Shown here piece after piece: positions 44,449 through 53,786 of a DNA stretch of 64,000 bases (its first letter is position 1; every line of letters starts with the position of its first letter). Source of the stretch: Hyphomicrobium sp. (GTDB taxonomy: Bacteria > Pseudomonadota > Alphaproteobacteria > Rhizobiales > Hyphomicrobiaceae); assembly GCA_002928735.1 (NCBI GenBank), contig PERL01000007.1, positions 109,400 to 173,399 on the forward strand, read 5' to 3'. The position numbers and the translations under genes are program-made. The notes under the pieces are model-generated. The model had not been told where the DNA came from, did no database searches, and was given only the letters and a program-made list of their open reading frames with translations.

Positions 44449-45930
44449 GTGAGCGCCTACGTAGGGGAACCCGGAGACGTTCCCTTGAGCCGCCCCACAT
44501 TCGAAATTCTGAGCCGCGCGCAGCTTCGCACGGCCGGCCAGAGCCTCAAAGAAGCTCTCACTCCCACCGTCCGCCTCGGCGTCACCGGTCTGTCGCGGGC
44601 CGGCAAGACCGTGTTCATCACCGCCCTCGTGCGCAACCTTATGATTGGCGGCCGCCTGCCGTTTTTCACGCCCGAGGCCGAAGGCCGCGTGCGCGACTGC
44701 AACCTGGAGCCGCAGCCCGACGACGCCATTCCGCGCTTCGACTATGAGGCCCATCTGGCAAGCCTTGCTGCCGACCCGCCCGAATGGCCCGACAGCACGC
44801 GTCGCATTTCCGAACTGCGCCTCTCGCTGGCATTCCGCCCGCGCGACATCGTCCGCCGCACGCTGGGCCTAGACCGCCTCCACATCGATATCGTCGACTA
44901 CCCCGGCGAATGGCTGATCGATCTGGCGCTCCTGGACCAGAGCTACACAACCTGGTCCGCCGACGCGCTGCGCAAGGCCGAAGCCAGGCATCGTGCGAGC
45001 CTCTCCGCCGAGTGGCGCGCGTTCGCCGGCAACGCCGCCGCGCAAGCCGATGCCGAACAGGCCGCCATCGAAGGCGCGCGCAAATTCACCGCCTACCTTG
45101 CCGCCGCCAAAGCCTCCGAACACGGCGTTGGCGCGTTGACGCCCGGCCGGTTCCTCATGCCGGGCGACCTTGCCGGTTCGCCGCTACTGACCTTTTTTCC
45201 GCTTCTAGCAGAAGACACGGCGCTCCATCGCCTCCTGGAAAAGCGCTTCGAAAGCTACAAACGCGAGGTCGTGAAGCCCTTCTTCCGCAATCACTTCCTG
45301 AAACTCGACCGGCAGGTGGTGCTCGTGGACGTGCTCGGCGCCCTCTCGCGCGGACCCGAAAGCGTCACCGATCTCGAAGAAGCACTCACCGGCGTGCTCG
45401 CAGCCTTCCGCCCCGGCACCAACAGCTGGCTGTCTAACCTCTACACCCGCCGCATCGACCGCGTGCTTTTTGCCGCCACCAAAGCCGATCACGTCAGCCG
45501 CGCCAGTCACGACCGCCTTGAAGCGATTCTGATGGCGCTCACCGAACGCGCCGCCCGCCGCGTGACGTCGGCCGGCGGCGACGTGCGCGTCATGGCGCTG
45601 GCCGCCCTGCGCGCCACCCGCGAAGCTGAAGTCAGGCGCGGCACGGAAACGCTGCCCTGCATCGCCGGCATTCCCATGCCGGGCGAGGTGGTCGCCGGCA
45701 AATCCTTCGACGGCAAGCGCGAGGCCGTCATCTTCCCCGGCGATCTGCCCGCCGACCCAAATGACGCGCTCGCCCACCCGGGACAAACAATGACGGGCAC
45801 TGCCGCCACCTTCGTCCGCTTCCGTCCGCCCCGCCTCGCCACCCCCATTGGCGCGCACGAACCCGCACCCACACCGCACATCCGCCTCGACCGCGCGCTT
45901 GATTACCTCATTGGGGATTGGCTGCCATGA
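44449..45930 (+). CDS. ycjX: YcjX family GTPase-like protein
   Basis: A 493-residue member of the YcjX (DUF463) family, which has a P-loop at residues 47-54 (GLSRAGKT) near the N-terminus, followed by FITALVRNLMIGGRLPFFTPEAEGRV and later LHIDIVDYPGEWLIDLALL, which corresponds to a DxxG-type region. The start is GTG 44449; the TTG at 44485 is an alternative. The next gene, ycjF, is 16 bases downstream, and this pair is conserved in proteobacteria in a stress-related setting. Confidence 0.9.
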   Translation: MSAYVGEPGDVPLSRPTFEILSRAQLRTAGQSLKEALTPTVRLGVTGLSRAGKTVFITALVRNLMIGGRLPFFTPEAEGRVRDCNLEPQPDDAIPRFDYEAHLASLAADPPEWPDSTRRISELRLSLAFRPRDIVRRTLGLDRLHIDIVDYPGEWLIDLALLDQSYTTWSADALRKAEARHRASLSAEWRAFAGNAAAQADAEQAAIEGARKFTAYLAAAKASEHGVGALTPGRFLMPGDLAGSPLLTFFPLLAEDTALHRLLEKRFESYKREVVKPFFRNHFLKLDRQVVLVDVLGALSRGPESVTDLEEALTGVLAAFRPGTNSWLSNLYTRRIDRVLFAATKADHVSRASHDRLEAILMALTERAARRVTSAGGDVRVMALAALRATREAEVRRGTETLPCIAGIPMPGEVVAGKSFDGKREAVIFPGDLPADPNDALAHPGQTMTGTAATFVRFRPPRLATPIGAHEPAPTPHIRLDRALDYLIGDWLP

Positions 45931-45946
45931 ACACTTCGATTCAACC

Positions 45947-46984
45947 ATGACCACTGACACGCCAAACCCTTCGCCCCGCGGCCCCGAGGTCTTCGACCTC
46001 AGCGAAGCCACCATCGAAACGGCCGCCACCGCACGCGCCGACGCCAAAGACCGAGCGGTCCCCGGCGAGATCCGTGTCCGCCCCACACCTGAGGAATGGC
46101 GATCCGGCATCCGATGGGGCGCGATCCTGTTCTCCACCCTCGCCGGATTGGCTGCGCTCTCGGCCGGCCTCGCCTTCAGCCGCTTCGTCACCGCAGCCTT
46201 CGCGCGCGACGATTGGGTCGGATGGACCGCCATGGCGCTGGGCGTTACGGCAGGGATTGCAGCCGTCGTCATCGTGTTGCGCGAGATCATCGGTCTTTTC
46301 CGCCTGCAACGCCTCCACAGCCTCAACGAAGCCGTCGCCAGCGCGCTTGCCCGCAAGGATGTGAAGGCCGAGCAAAGCGCTGTTACTGCCCTCCAGCGCG
46401 TGCTGCGCCACCGTCCAGATTGCCGCTGGGGCCTCGCCCGCCTCGCCGAACACGCCAGCGATGGCCGCGACCCGGGCGACCTTTTGCGGCTCGCCGACCG
46501 CGAAGTTATGGCGCCGCTAGATGCGCAGGCCCGCCGCCAGATCCTGAAATCAGCCAAGCGCGTCGCGACCGTCACGGCCATCTCGCCCATGGCCTGGATC
46601 GCCATGCTGTTCGTCGCAGTGGAAAATATGCGCATGCTGCGCACGCTTGCCGCCATCTACGGTGGCAGGCCCGGTTTGACCGGGACACTGCGCCTCGCGC
46701 GCTCCGTCCTCGGCCACATCGTCGCCACTGGCGGCGTCGCCATGACCGACGATCTTCTCGGCCAATTCTTAGGCCAGGACCTGCTGCGCCGCCTCAGCCG
46801 CCGCCTGGGTGAGGGTGCATTCAATGGCGCACTGACCGCACGCATCGGCGTGGCAGCCTTGACGGTGACCCGGCCATTGCCGTTCCTCGATGCGCCCGAA
46901 ATACGCGTGCGCGATCTGATCCCGGAAATCTTCCGCCGCATCAAAGCCGCCGAAGACTCCACCGCGCCGGGCCGCCCGGTCTAG
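45947..46984 (+). CDS. ycjF: YcjF family (TIGR01620/DUF697) membrane protein
   Basis: 345 residues. After an acidic start (EVFDLSEATIETAATARADAK), two close membrane helices (WGAILFSTLAGLAALSAGLAFSRF and WMAMALGVTAGIAAVVIVLRE) precede a DUF697-type C-terminal domain (RIKAA... after TITARIGVAALTVTRPLPF). The ATG at 45947 follows the ycjX stop by 16 bases. It forms a conserved partner pair with YcjX. Confidence 0.88.
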   Translation: MTTDTPNPSPRGPEVFDLSEATIETAATARADAKDRAVPGEIRVRPTPEEWRSGIRWGAILFSTLAGLAALSAGLAFSRFVTAAFARDDWVGWTAMALGVTAGIAAVVIVLREIIGLFRLQRLHSLNEAVASALARKDVKAEQSAVTALQRVLRHRPDCRWGLARLAEHASDGRDPGDLLRLADREVMAPLDAQARRQILKSAKRVATVTAISPMAWIAMLFVAVENMRMLRTLAAIYGGRPGLTGTLRLARSVLGHIVATGGVAMTDDLLGQFLGQDLLRRLSRRLGEGAFNGALTARIGVAALTVTRPLPFLDAPEIRVRDLIPEIFRRIKAAEDSTAPGRPV

Positions 46985-46988
46985 TGAG

Positions 46989-49034
46989 CTACGCGGCGCG
47001 TGGCACCGTGACCGCGCCCGTATCGTTCGCCGGCAGCTTTCGCGCCTTCTCCGCCGCAAACCGCGCCCGCCACTCTTCCGACAACTCGTGCGCCCGCACA
47101 AGGATCGCGGGCTGATCGCGGTCATCCCACGTGCTGAGCAGCGCCGACAGTGCCGGGCCCGCCTTCTGACCCGTCAACCAGTTGAGCGGCCCCGCGAGAA
47201 TGAGCCCCGCCACCACCGGCAGCATCCACAGAAGCAAGCCCGGCGACACCAGCCAGCAGATGCCCGCGATCGCCACGCCCGCCGCCATGTGCCAGGCATG
47301 AAACCGCATCGCAAACTGGAATGGCACGCTGCCATCATCGCGCCGCTGTGCCTTCCAGCCGCTGTCAACGCCCGACAGGATTTGCACCACCGCCGAGGAC
47401 TGCGTGACCATCAGGATCGGCGCGAGAAGCATCGAGAAGAATGTTTCAACCGTCACCGCCGCCAACGCGCGCGGGGTCCCAAAAATTTCGCCCGCATCTG
47501 CTGCCCGTTTCAATTCCAAGGCGAGCCCCAACACCTTGGGCAGCAAAACGACCGCCATCGTGCCAAGGAACAGCCGCATGGCTGCACCCGGATCGATCAT
47601 CGGCCAGATCGGAAACAGCGTCTTGCTATCCTGGAAGTAGCTTGGGATCAGCTGCTGGCTCTGCAGGGCCAGCACGATGCCGGTGGCCAGCGACAGCGCC
47701 CAGATCGCCGACACCAGATAGGCGAACGCACCCATCGACAGATGCACGCGTCCCATCGCGCTCAAACCCCGCCGTGGGATCAGCGCCAAATGCTGCAGGT
47801 TGCCCTGCGCCCACCGCCGGTCGCGCACCACGAGATCGACGAGCCCCGGCGGCATACCTTCGTAAGAGCCCTCAACGCTGGGCACCATATGCACGCCCCA
47901 GCCGGCGCGCTGCAAAAGCGCCGCCTCGACGAAATCATGACTGAGGATCGGCCCGCCGAACGGCTTGCGGCCGGTCAGTATGGGCAGCCCCGCCGCTCCC
48001 GCAAACGCCGCAGTGCGGATGATTGCGTTGTGGCCCCAATAGTTGCCCTGATCGCGGTGCCACGCCGCCAGCCCGCTCGCGACCGCCGGCCCGTACACGT
48101 TGCAAGCATACTGCTGCAGCCGCTGCAAAAGCGTCGTGCCGCCGGTGAGCCGCGGGATCGATTGAATGAGACCTGCGCGCGGATCCCGCTCCATGGCCAA
48201 CGCAAGACGCACGCACGCCTCGCCCGACATGACGCTGTCGCCGTCCAGAATGATGAAATGGTCGTAGGCGCCGCCAAAACGCTCGACCCAATCCTCGATA
48301 TTGCCGGCCTTGCGCGCTGTGTTCTCGATCCGCCGCCGGTAATAGACGCCGAAGATCCCACCCAGCCTCTCGGCCAACGCGCGATAGCAAGCCTCTTCCG
48401 CCTCGCCCTCGTCCGCGCCCCGCGTATCCGACAGCACGAACACGTCAAACTGTTGCGCCTTGCCGAGCCCGATGAGATCCTCCGCCATGGCAGCGATCGT
48501 CCCGGCGATCCGGTGCGGCTCCTCATGATAAACGGGGAACAGAAGCGCGGTTTTCGTCTTCAGCGGTTCACTTGCTGCCGGCACGTCGAGCGTATCGGTC
48601 GTGTCGCCGGCAAAGAGAGGAAGAAAGCCCATGGCCGCGCTCAGCGACCCAAACGCGATCCACCCGAACGTGATCGTCGACAAAACGAGAAACACGAACT
48701 GGATCGGAGTCATCGTGACAAACGAGAGCACGCCGTACAACTCGTATGCGAACGCAAACGTCAGCGACAGCGCACCCACGACCACGGCCGCGCGCGGAAC
48801 CCAAGATCCGCGCCGTTCCCCGTCAATCGCCCGGGCGGCCGGCTTGGAAAAATCCTGCGTCGGCATGTAAAGCACCGCTTCGTCCGGCAAAAGCGCGGGG
48901 TCACTCGCATCCTTGCGTACCGGGGCCGCCGCGACCGGCTGTGTGACGGACGCAACGATAACGGGCGCAGAAACGGGCCCCGAGAATGGGCCGGCAGCGA
49001 TGGCGATATCGTCGGAGTGGTGAGGATCAGGCAT
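46989..49034 (-). CDS. opgH: Glucans biosynthesis glucosyltransferase H
   Basis: The inner-membrane glucosyltransferase that makes osmoregulated periplasmic glucans. 681 residues from the ATG at 49034, which shares one base with the stop of opgG (TGATG). The GT2 domain has FVLSDTRGADEGEAEEAC, IENTARKAGNIEDWVERFGG and IILDGDSVMSGE, with the QXXRW-like element RDRRWAQGNLQHL. Several membrane helices flank it. A longer start (49058) would overlap opgG by 25 bases. It is the partner of the upstream opgG. Confidence 0.93.
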   Translation of the reverse strand: MPDPHHSDDIAIAAGPFSGPVSAPVIVASVTQPVAAAPVRKDASDPALLPDEAVLYMPTQDFSKPAARAIDGERRGSWVPRAAVVVGALSLTFAFAYELYGVLSFVTMTPIQFVFLVLSTITFGWIAFGSLSAAMGFLPLFAGDTTDTLDVPAASEPLKTKTALLFPVYHEEPHRIAGTIAAMAEDLIGLGKAQQFDVFVLSDTRGADEGEAEEACYRALAERLGGIFGVYYRRRIENTARKAGNIEDWVERFGGAYDHFIILDGDSVMSGEACVRLALAMERDPRAGLIQSIPRLTGGTTLLQRLQQYACNVYGPAVASGLAAWHRDQGNYWGHNAIIRTAAFAGAAGLPILTGRKPFGGPILSHDFVEAALLQRAGWGVHMVPSVEGSYEGMPPGLVDLVVRDRRWAQGNLQHLALIPRRGLSAMGRVHLSMGAFAYLVSAIWALSLATGIVLALQSQQLIPSYFQDSKTLFPIWPMIDPGAAMRLFLGTMAVVLLPKVLGLALELKRAADAGEIFGTPRALAAVTVETFFSMLLAPILMVTQSSAVVQILSGVDSGWKAQRRDDGSVPFQFAMRFHAWHMAAGVAIAGICWLVSPGLLLWMLPVVAGLILAGPLNWLTGQKAGPALSALLSTWDDRDQPAILVRAHELSEEWRARFAAEKARKLPANDTGAVTVPRAA

Positions 49035-50593
49035 CAGGCAGTCCAACGGTAAAGCCAAGTTTCGGAGATCGCCTGGTCGCCACGCTTTAAGACCAGCCGC
49101 ATTTCACTCATGTCCGCCCCGCCCGTCTCGAAGTCGAACGATACACGCACGCCGTTAATTCCCGGGTGAGCCTCGACGCGCGCGCCATGCACCGTGCCCG
49201 CGCTCGCCGTCAAATCGATCGCCGGCAATTCGGCGGTCTCACTGATCGCAGGCCCTGCGAAATCAATCGCAAACCGGGCCCAATTCTCTTTGCGCAACGG
49301 TCCCGCCGTCGTCCGCACGATGCGCGCCCCCGGCACCGGCAACGGTTCGTCGGCACCCCAATGCAACCTATAGGAAACCGGAAACGGCTTGCCGGGTTCC
49401 AATGGAACCGACGGCGTCCAATACGCCACGATGTTGTCGTGGATCTCCTCTTCGGAGGGAATTTCGATGAGTTCGACAAACCCATCGCCCCAATTCCCGC
49501 GCGGTTCCACCCAAAGGCTCGGCCGCCGCTCGAAATGCTGGGTGAGATCCTCAAACGTGCCGAACGCACGGTCGCGCTGCACGAGACCAAACCCGCGCGG
49601 CGCCTTATCGATAAATGCACTCGTCTGCAGCGTGCGCGGGTTCGTCAACGGACGCCAGATCCGTTCACCGCGGCCATTCAGAATGGCGAGACCCTCGCTG
49701 TTGTGCACAGCCGGCCTCAGATCGCCGTTGACGCGGCGCTGCGCACGCCCGCGCAGAAACATGCTGGTCAGCGGCGCCAGTCCAACGTGCTTCAAAGCGC
49801 GGCGCGGATAGAGCACCGCATCGACGGACATCGAAGTTGTCTCGCCCTGCGCAATCGTAAAACGGTAAGCACCCGCCACCGACGGACTGTCGAGCAGTGC
49901 GTGCACGATGATTTCGGATCCCGCATTGCGCGGCTTCTCGATCCAGAATGCGCGAAAGATCGGGAACTCTTCACCGGCCGGCTGCGCGGTGTTGACGGCA
50001 AGACCGCGCGCGGAGAGCCCATACGCCTGCCCAAGCCCAATCGCGCGGAAGTAGCTCGCACCCTGAAACACGGCGAATTCATCGACGCGATCTGCGCGGC
50101 TTAGCGGTCCGACAAGCCGAAACCCGGAGAATGCATAAGGTGCTGCTTCGGGCGCAGCCAGGATCGACGGTCCGAACGTAAACATCCGGCTATCGGCAAC
50201 GAGCCGTCGCGCCTGCCCGTCTTCCACCACGCGCACATCGACCGGCGTCTCGTAGATCCACCCGCGCGGCAGCATGTGGACTTCGACGCCCAGCCGTTCC
50301 GACTGCCACAGTGCCTGTTCGTTGCGGAACCGAATATCGCGATACTGCTCAGCCTTGAGCGCGTTGAAAGGTTCGGCCACCTCCACAGCCGGACGCGCGA
50401 AATCCTTCGCGGCCAGATCCTCCGCCAACTTCAAGACATCCTTGGCCGCGAACGGCTCCACCCCCGGCACCGCCTCTTGAGCGGCGACCGTCAAGGGCTC
50501 GCCGGCCAAGCGTGCAACTGCGAAAAGGGTGGCGATGGCTCCGCCACTCATGAGCAAGGCCCGCCGAGTCTGTCCTGTTGGTGTCTTGGTCAT
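49034..50593 (-). CDS. opgG: Glucans biosynthesis protein G/D (MdoG/OpgG family)
   Basis: 519 residues of the periplasmic MdoG family, which shapes or branches the glucan backbone. The N-terminus MTKTPTGQTRRALLMSGGAIATLFAVARL has TRRALL and a hydrophobic run, suggesting Tat export, as described for OpgD, rather than Sec export as for OpgG. The family body starts with FAAKDVLKLAEDLAAKDF and includes AEQYRDIRFRNEQALW. The stop overlaps the opgH start. The two-gene operon matches opgGH, and the Tat-like start points to a D-type member. Confidence 0.9.
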   Translation of the reverse strand: MTKTPTGQTRRALLMSGGAIATLFAVARLAGEPLTVAAQEAVPGVEPFAAKDVLKLAEDLAAKDFARPAVEVAEPFNALKAEQYRDIRFRNEQALWQSERLGVEVHMLPRGWIYETPVDVRVVEDGQARRLVADSRMFTFGPSILAAPEAAPYAFSGFRLVGPLSRADRVDEFAVFQGASYFRAIGLGQAYGLSARGLAVNTAQPAGEEFPIFRAFWIEKPRNAGSEIIVHALLDSPSVAGAYRFTIAQGETTSMSVDAVLYPRRALKHVGLAPLTSMFLRGRAQRRVNGDLRPAVHNSEGLAILNGRGERIWRPLTNPRTLQTSAFIDKAPRGFGLVQRDRAFGTFEDLTQHFERRPSLWVEPRGNWGDGFVELIEIPSEEEIHDNIVAYWTPSVPLEPGKPFPVSYRLHWGADEPLPVPGARIVRTTAGPLRKENWARFAIDFAGPAISETAELPAIDLTASAGTVHGARVEAHPGINGVRVSFDFETGGADMSEMRLVLKRGDQAISETWLYRWTA

Positions 50594-51362
50594 GCAAGGT
50601 GTCGCAATGATGGAACGGTGCAGTCTCGATCGTCCTGACCACGTTCGTCCGGCAAACAGAACATTTGCGTGGAATAACAGGGTCTTTTTTGGATGGAGCG
50701 GTACGTATCGGCGACTGGCCCCCCGGCGCAGATGCTGGACGTGATCATGGATGACCTAGCCGGTAATTGTGGCGACATTGCCAAAACCAGGTGAGACCTT
50801 TTTTCCACAACGGCGCACAGTGACAATGGTTCCACGTGATGGTGCACTGCACAAAACCTAATGCAATTGACGTGGGGGAACAAGACGCGACCTGGGACTC
50901 CAAACCAATAAATTTGCGCACGGCGGGCGGCCAATTAAGAGATTATTTCCCCTGATGAGGTGTCACTAACCACCATGGCATAGCGGCAAAAGGCCCATCG
51001 ATGATGGGGGTGAGTAGTCGCCGGCCGCGGCGATGTGCTGACTGTGGCGCAAAGCCAAATTCGGCGTTGAACGCTGGTCTCTGGAGTGTCAAAGAATCCA
51101 ATTATGCATTTAAAAGCAATAGCTTGGCACCGCCTGTTCAATTCGTGGCTATCGCGCCACAGCCCCACCGGAATCCACAGCTTGAAGCCAGTTTGACGTT
51201 TTAATGGGCGGATCGATCTGCTTAGTATCCTGCCCTGAGCGGTGATTCGGAGCGAGGCTTTGACCGCTGGTCGAAATAGAGCGTTTGGCGTCGGTTGCGT
51301 CTAGTCTAGCAGCAGTTGCGTCACTCGCCCGTTCTTGAAGTTAGTAGACGGGAGAAGGGTAC
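50594..51362. other. Intergenic region, about 770 bases
   Basis: This is a long non-coding gap between the opgG start (minus) and the porin (plus). Its lower GC is patchy. I found no ribosome-site-backed frame. It holds a TTGACG at 51193-51198 without a clear -10, and a repeated TCTAG-type run (tctagtctagcag) near 51300. The porin's own untranslated leader is likely to be long, as is common for abundant outer-membrane proteins. Confidence 0.45.
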
Positions 51363-52727
51363 ATGAAGAAACATAACCTCTACGCACTGGTGGCGGCCGG
51401 CTTGCTCGCAAGCGGCATGTCCGTTTCCAGCGCGTCCGCGGCAGACCTTGGGGGGAACTGCTGCGCTGACCTCGAGGAGCGCATTGCTGAGCTCGAGGCC
51501 ACCACCGCCCGCAAGGGCAACCGCAAGGTCTCCCTCACGGTCTCCGGCTGGGTCGGCCAGCAGGTCACCTTCTGGGATGACGGCGTCGAATCCAACACCT
51601 ACGTCCACGACCTCGGCTCGACGCTGGGCAGCCACGTGAAGTTCACGGGCTCGGCTCAGATCTCGCCCGGCTGGTCGGCTGGCTACGTTCTGCAGCTCGA
51701 AGCCATTGGTTCTGATGGCCTGACCACGGACCAGGGCACAGCTGGCGTGCTTGGCAATGGTCCTGATGGCCCCGGCGCGCTGACCGGAGTGGCGAATAGT
51801 GTCCAGACGCTGCAGTCCTACTGGTTCATCAAATCTGATCAGCTCGGTAAGGTCAGCGTCGGCAAGCAGTCGCAGGCTTCCGACAACACCGCAATCCTCG
51901 TCGACGGCTCGGGCTCGCTCGTCCCCGCCAACTGGGTCGCGTACGATACCAACGCATTCGCGGTTCGCGGCCTTGGTGCCGGCACGATGATTTGGGGTGG
52001 CACGCAAGGCTGCTTCGGTATGGGCGGCGCCTGGGGAGACTGCAATGGTCTCACGCAGAACGTAGTCCGGTATGACTCGCCGACTTTCGGTGGCTTCTCG
52101 ATCAGCGCCTCGTGGGGCGAGGATGACATGTGGGATGTCGCAGGACGTTACGCAGGTGAGTGGGCCGGTTTCAAAGTTGCTGCCGCAGCCGCGTACAACG
52201 AAGTCACCGACAACCGCTATAACCAGGGCACCTTGGCATCGCTTGGCGGCAACCCGGATATGGACTATTTCCAGGCCGGCCTCTTTGTCATGCACGTCCC
52301 GACCGGACTTTTCGGACTCGTGAACTACGGCGATCTTGACGTCGACGCAGCTAACGGTGCCGGTGCATACGATGCTCAGACGTGGTACGGAAAGATTGGT
52401 CTGCGTTCTCGCTTGTCTGCACTTGGCCACACGGTGTTCTACGGCGAATACCTGAACGGTCAGGACGGCGCTATCGACTTGCAGTTCCTTGGCACGACTG
52501 GCGCCTACGGCGTTGCCGGCAACGGTGGATCGTCGGAGCTTGAAGTCTGGGGCGGCGGTATCGTGCAGGAAGTCGACGCTGCAGCCATGTCGGTGTGGGT
52601 CAAGTATCGTCACATGAGCTTTGACGCGACTGGCGTGGATGCTGGTGGTGGCATAGGTGGCGCAACGGTTGGCGTCTCAGCCGAAGACTTCCAGTACGTC
52701 GGCGTCGGCGGCCTGATCAACTTCTAA
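51363..52727 (+). CDS. Porin (Porin_2 family)
   Basis: An outer-membrane beta barrel of 454 residues. The signal peptide (LYALVAAGLLASGMSVSSASAA) is cut after about residue 27. A short coiled-coil ADLEERIAELEATT follows, as in Omp2/Porin_2 proteins. Strands end with a terminal Phe (VGVGGLINF), the sorting signal. Interior Cys (GGTQGCFG and GDCNGL) may form a disulfide. A terminator follows immediately. It is probably a major general porin; the promoter region upstream is long. Confidence 0.92.
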   Translation: MKKHNLYALVAAGLLASGMSVSSASAADLGGNCCADLEERIAELEATTARKGNRKVSLTVSGWVGQQVTFWDDGVESNTYVHDLGSTLGSHVKFTGSAQISPGWSAGYVLQLEAIGSDGLTTDQGTAGVLGNGPDGPGALTGVANSVQTLQSYWFIKSDQLGKVSVGKQSQASDNTAILVDGSGSLVPANWVAYDTNAFAVRGLGAGTMIWGGTQGCFGMGGAWGDCNGLTQNVVRYDSPTFGGFSISASWGEDDMWDVAGRYAGEWAGFKVAAAAAYNEVTDNRYNQGTLASLGGNPDMDYFQAGLFVMHVPTGLFGLVNYGDLDVDAANGAGAYDAQTWYGKIGLRSRLSALGHTVFYGEYLNGQDGAIDLQFLGTTGAYGVAGNGGSSELEVWGGGIVQEVDAAAMSVWVKYRHMSFDATGVDAGGGIGGATVGVSAEDFQYVGVGGLINF

Positions 52728-52755
52728 GCTGATCGCCACGATTTAACGAAATCGG

Positions 52756-52792
52756 AAGGCCGCCCCTCACCGGGCGGCCTTTCTTTTTGTTT
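52756..52792 (+). terminator. Rho-independent terminator of the porin
   Basis: Stem AAGGCCGCCC/GGGCGGCCTT (52756-52765 with 52772-52781) with loop CTCACC, then a T-rich run TTCTTTTTGTTT. It lies 29 bases after the porin stop. Confidence 0.9.
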
Positions 52793-52876
52793 GCATTGGG
52801 GTCAGGCGCCCGGGCACACCCGTCCCCGGTTATCCGCTGATGTCGAGACCCGGTGTCAGACCCAATAGCCACAAAC

Positions 52877-52908
52877 AAAAAGGCCGGCAGCTTTCGCCAC
52901 CGGCCTTT
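52877..52908 (-). terminator. Rho-independent terminator of the small secreted Cys protein
   Basis: Stem AAAGGCCGG/CCGGCCTTT (52879-52887 with 52900-52908). On the minus strand it ends in TTTTTGTTTGT. It is about 26 bases after the stop at 52934. Confidence 0.8.
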
Positions 52909-52933
52909 CCAACTCAATCCGATTGCGCTCGGC

Positions 52934-53224
52934 TTACTCCGTACAGCCGCGCGTCTCGAACTTCTCGCACGAGTAATCGTTGCCGCGGTCGCATTCGCGC
53001 AGCCAGCGATTGCACCGCGACCGCCAACCGCTGCGGCGGTAGCCCCGGTCGCTGGCATACGCGCGGTTCGAATTGGCGATGATGGCGGCGGCCGCGACGC
53101 CGAGGGCAACCCCCACAGCGATATTGCGGCCCTTCCGGCCTGCGTCAGCAGGATTGTCAATCGCGACAATGGACCCCGCAAAAGCGACGAGTCCGGCTGC
53201 GAGAATAGCGGCAGGGCGTTTCAT
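52934..53224 (-). CDS. Small secreted cysteine-containing protein
   Basis: 96 residues from ATG 53224, which has GGAGAG at about -9. A signal peptide (ILAAGLVAFAGSIVAIDNPADA) precedes a basic segment with a possible second hydrophobic stretch (IAVGVALGVAAAAIIANS) and a C-terminal Cys-rich tail (RCNRWLRECDRGNDYSCEKFETRGC, four Cys). The Cys could form two disulfides, but no fold is recognised. A dedicated terminator follows. Confidence 0.75.
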   Translation of the reverse strand: MKRPAAILAAGLVAFAGSIVAIDNPADAGRKGRNIAVGVALGVAAAAIIANSNRAYASDRGYRRSGWRSRCNRWLRECDRGNDYSCEKFETRGCTE

Positions 53225-53315
53225 AGACAAACTCTCCAAAGGCTGAACGTCTTTCAACAGAATAGCAGCAGCCCCGGGATAGGCCCACTCAATAATACAA
53301 GATAAGGTGCAGTGC

Positions 53316-53786
53316 TTAAGCGTCGATCGCGCGCCGCACTTCGAAGATTTCCATGATCCGGCAACCGCGATGCGGGCCGTCACAGACAAACGTCCACTGA
53401 CCTTCTGTGAACGTGTCACACATCTTTACGCCCTTGATCAGGATCCAGTGTCCTTCTTTGCCCTTGTGGATCGCTAGAATGTAGTGCGACCAAGCATTGC
53501 GCGGCTTCTGCATCCACGTCCACACGCTCGGGCGCTTCTTGCGCTCCAAATGCATGAAGCTTTCTTTCAACGTCATCGCATAGCCGTACATGGCCAGCGC
53601 TGCCTCGACCTCGTCGGCGTAGGTGCCCTTCACAGAATGCTTCAGGTCCGGCGGTAACTCCCGGTAGGCGTTAATCGCCCGCTCCACTTTGCTCACCGGA
53701 TAGCCCGTCACGGCCGAAATCACATACGGCCCGCAAAACGCCACGCGCCCGGTGTCGTTCGCCACCTCATGCAGCGACGACGTCAT
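53316..53786 (-). CDS. Papain-like cysteine peptidase-type protein
   Basis: 156 residues from ATG 53786. A likely catalytic Cys18 (VAFCGPYVISAVTG) is followed by His113 (KEGHWILIKG) and Asp124 (CDTFTEGQW), in the order Cys-His-Asp of papain-like enzymes. The first half is alpha-helical, as in this fold. Similar small proteins are often encoded by alphaproteobacterial phages or prophages; here no phage genes are near. The longer TTG start at 53879 has no ribosome site. The target is unknown. Confidence 0.55.
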   Translation of the reverse strand: MTSSLHEVANDTGRVAFCGPYVISAVTGYPVSKVERAINAYRELPPDLKHSVKGTYADEVEAALAMYGYAMTLKESFMHLERKKRPSVWTWMQKPRNAWSHYILAIHKGKEGHWILIKGVKMCDTFTEGQWTFVCDGPHRGCRIMEIFEVRRAIDA

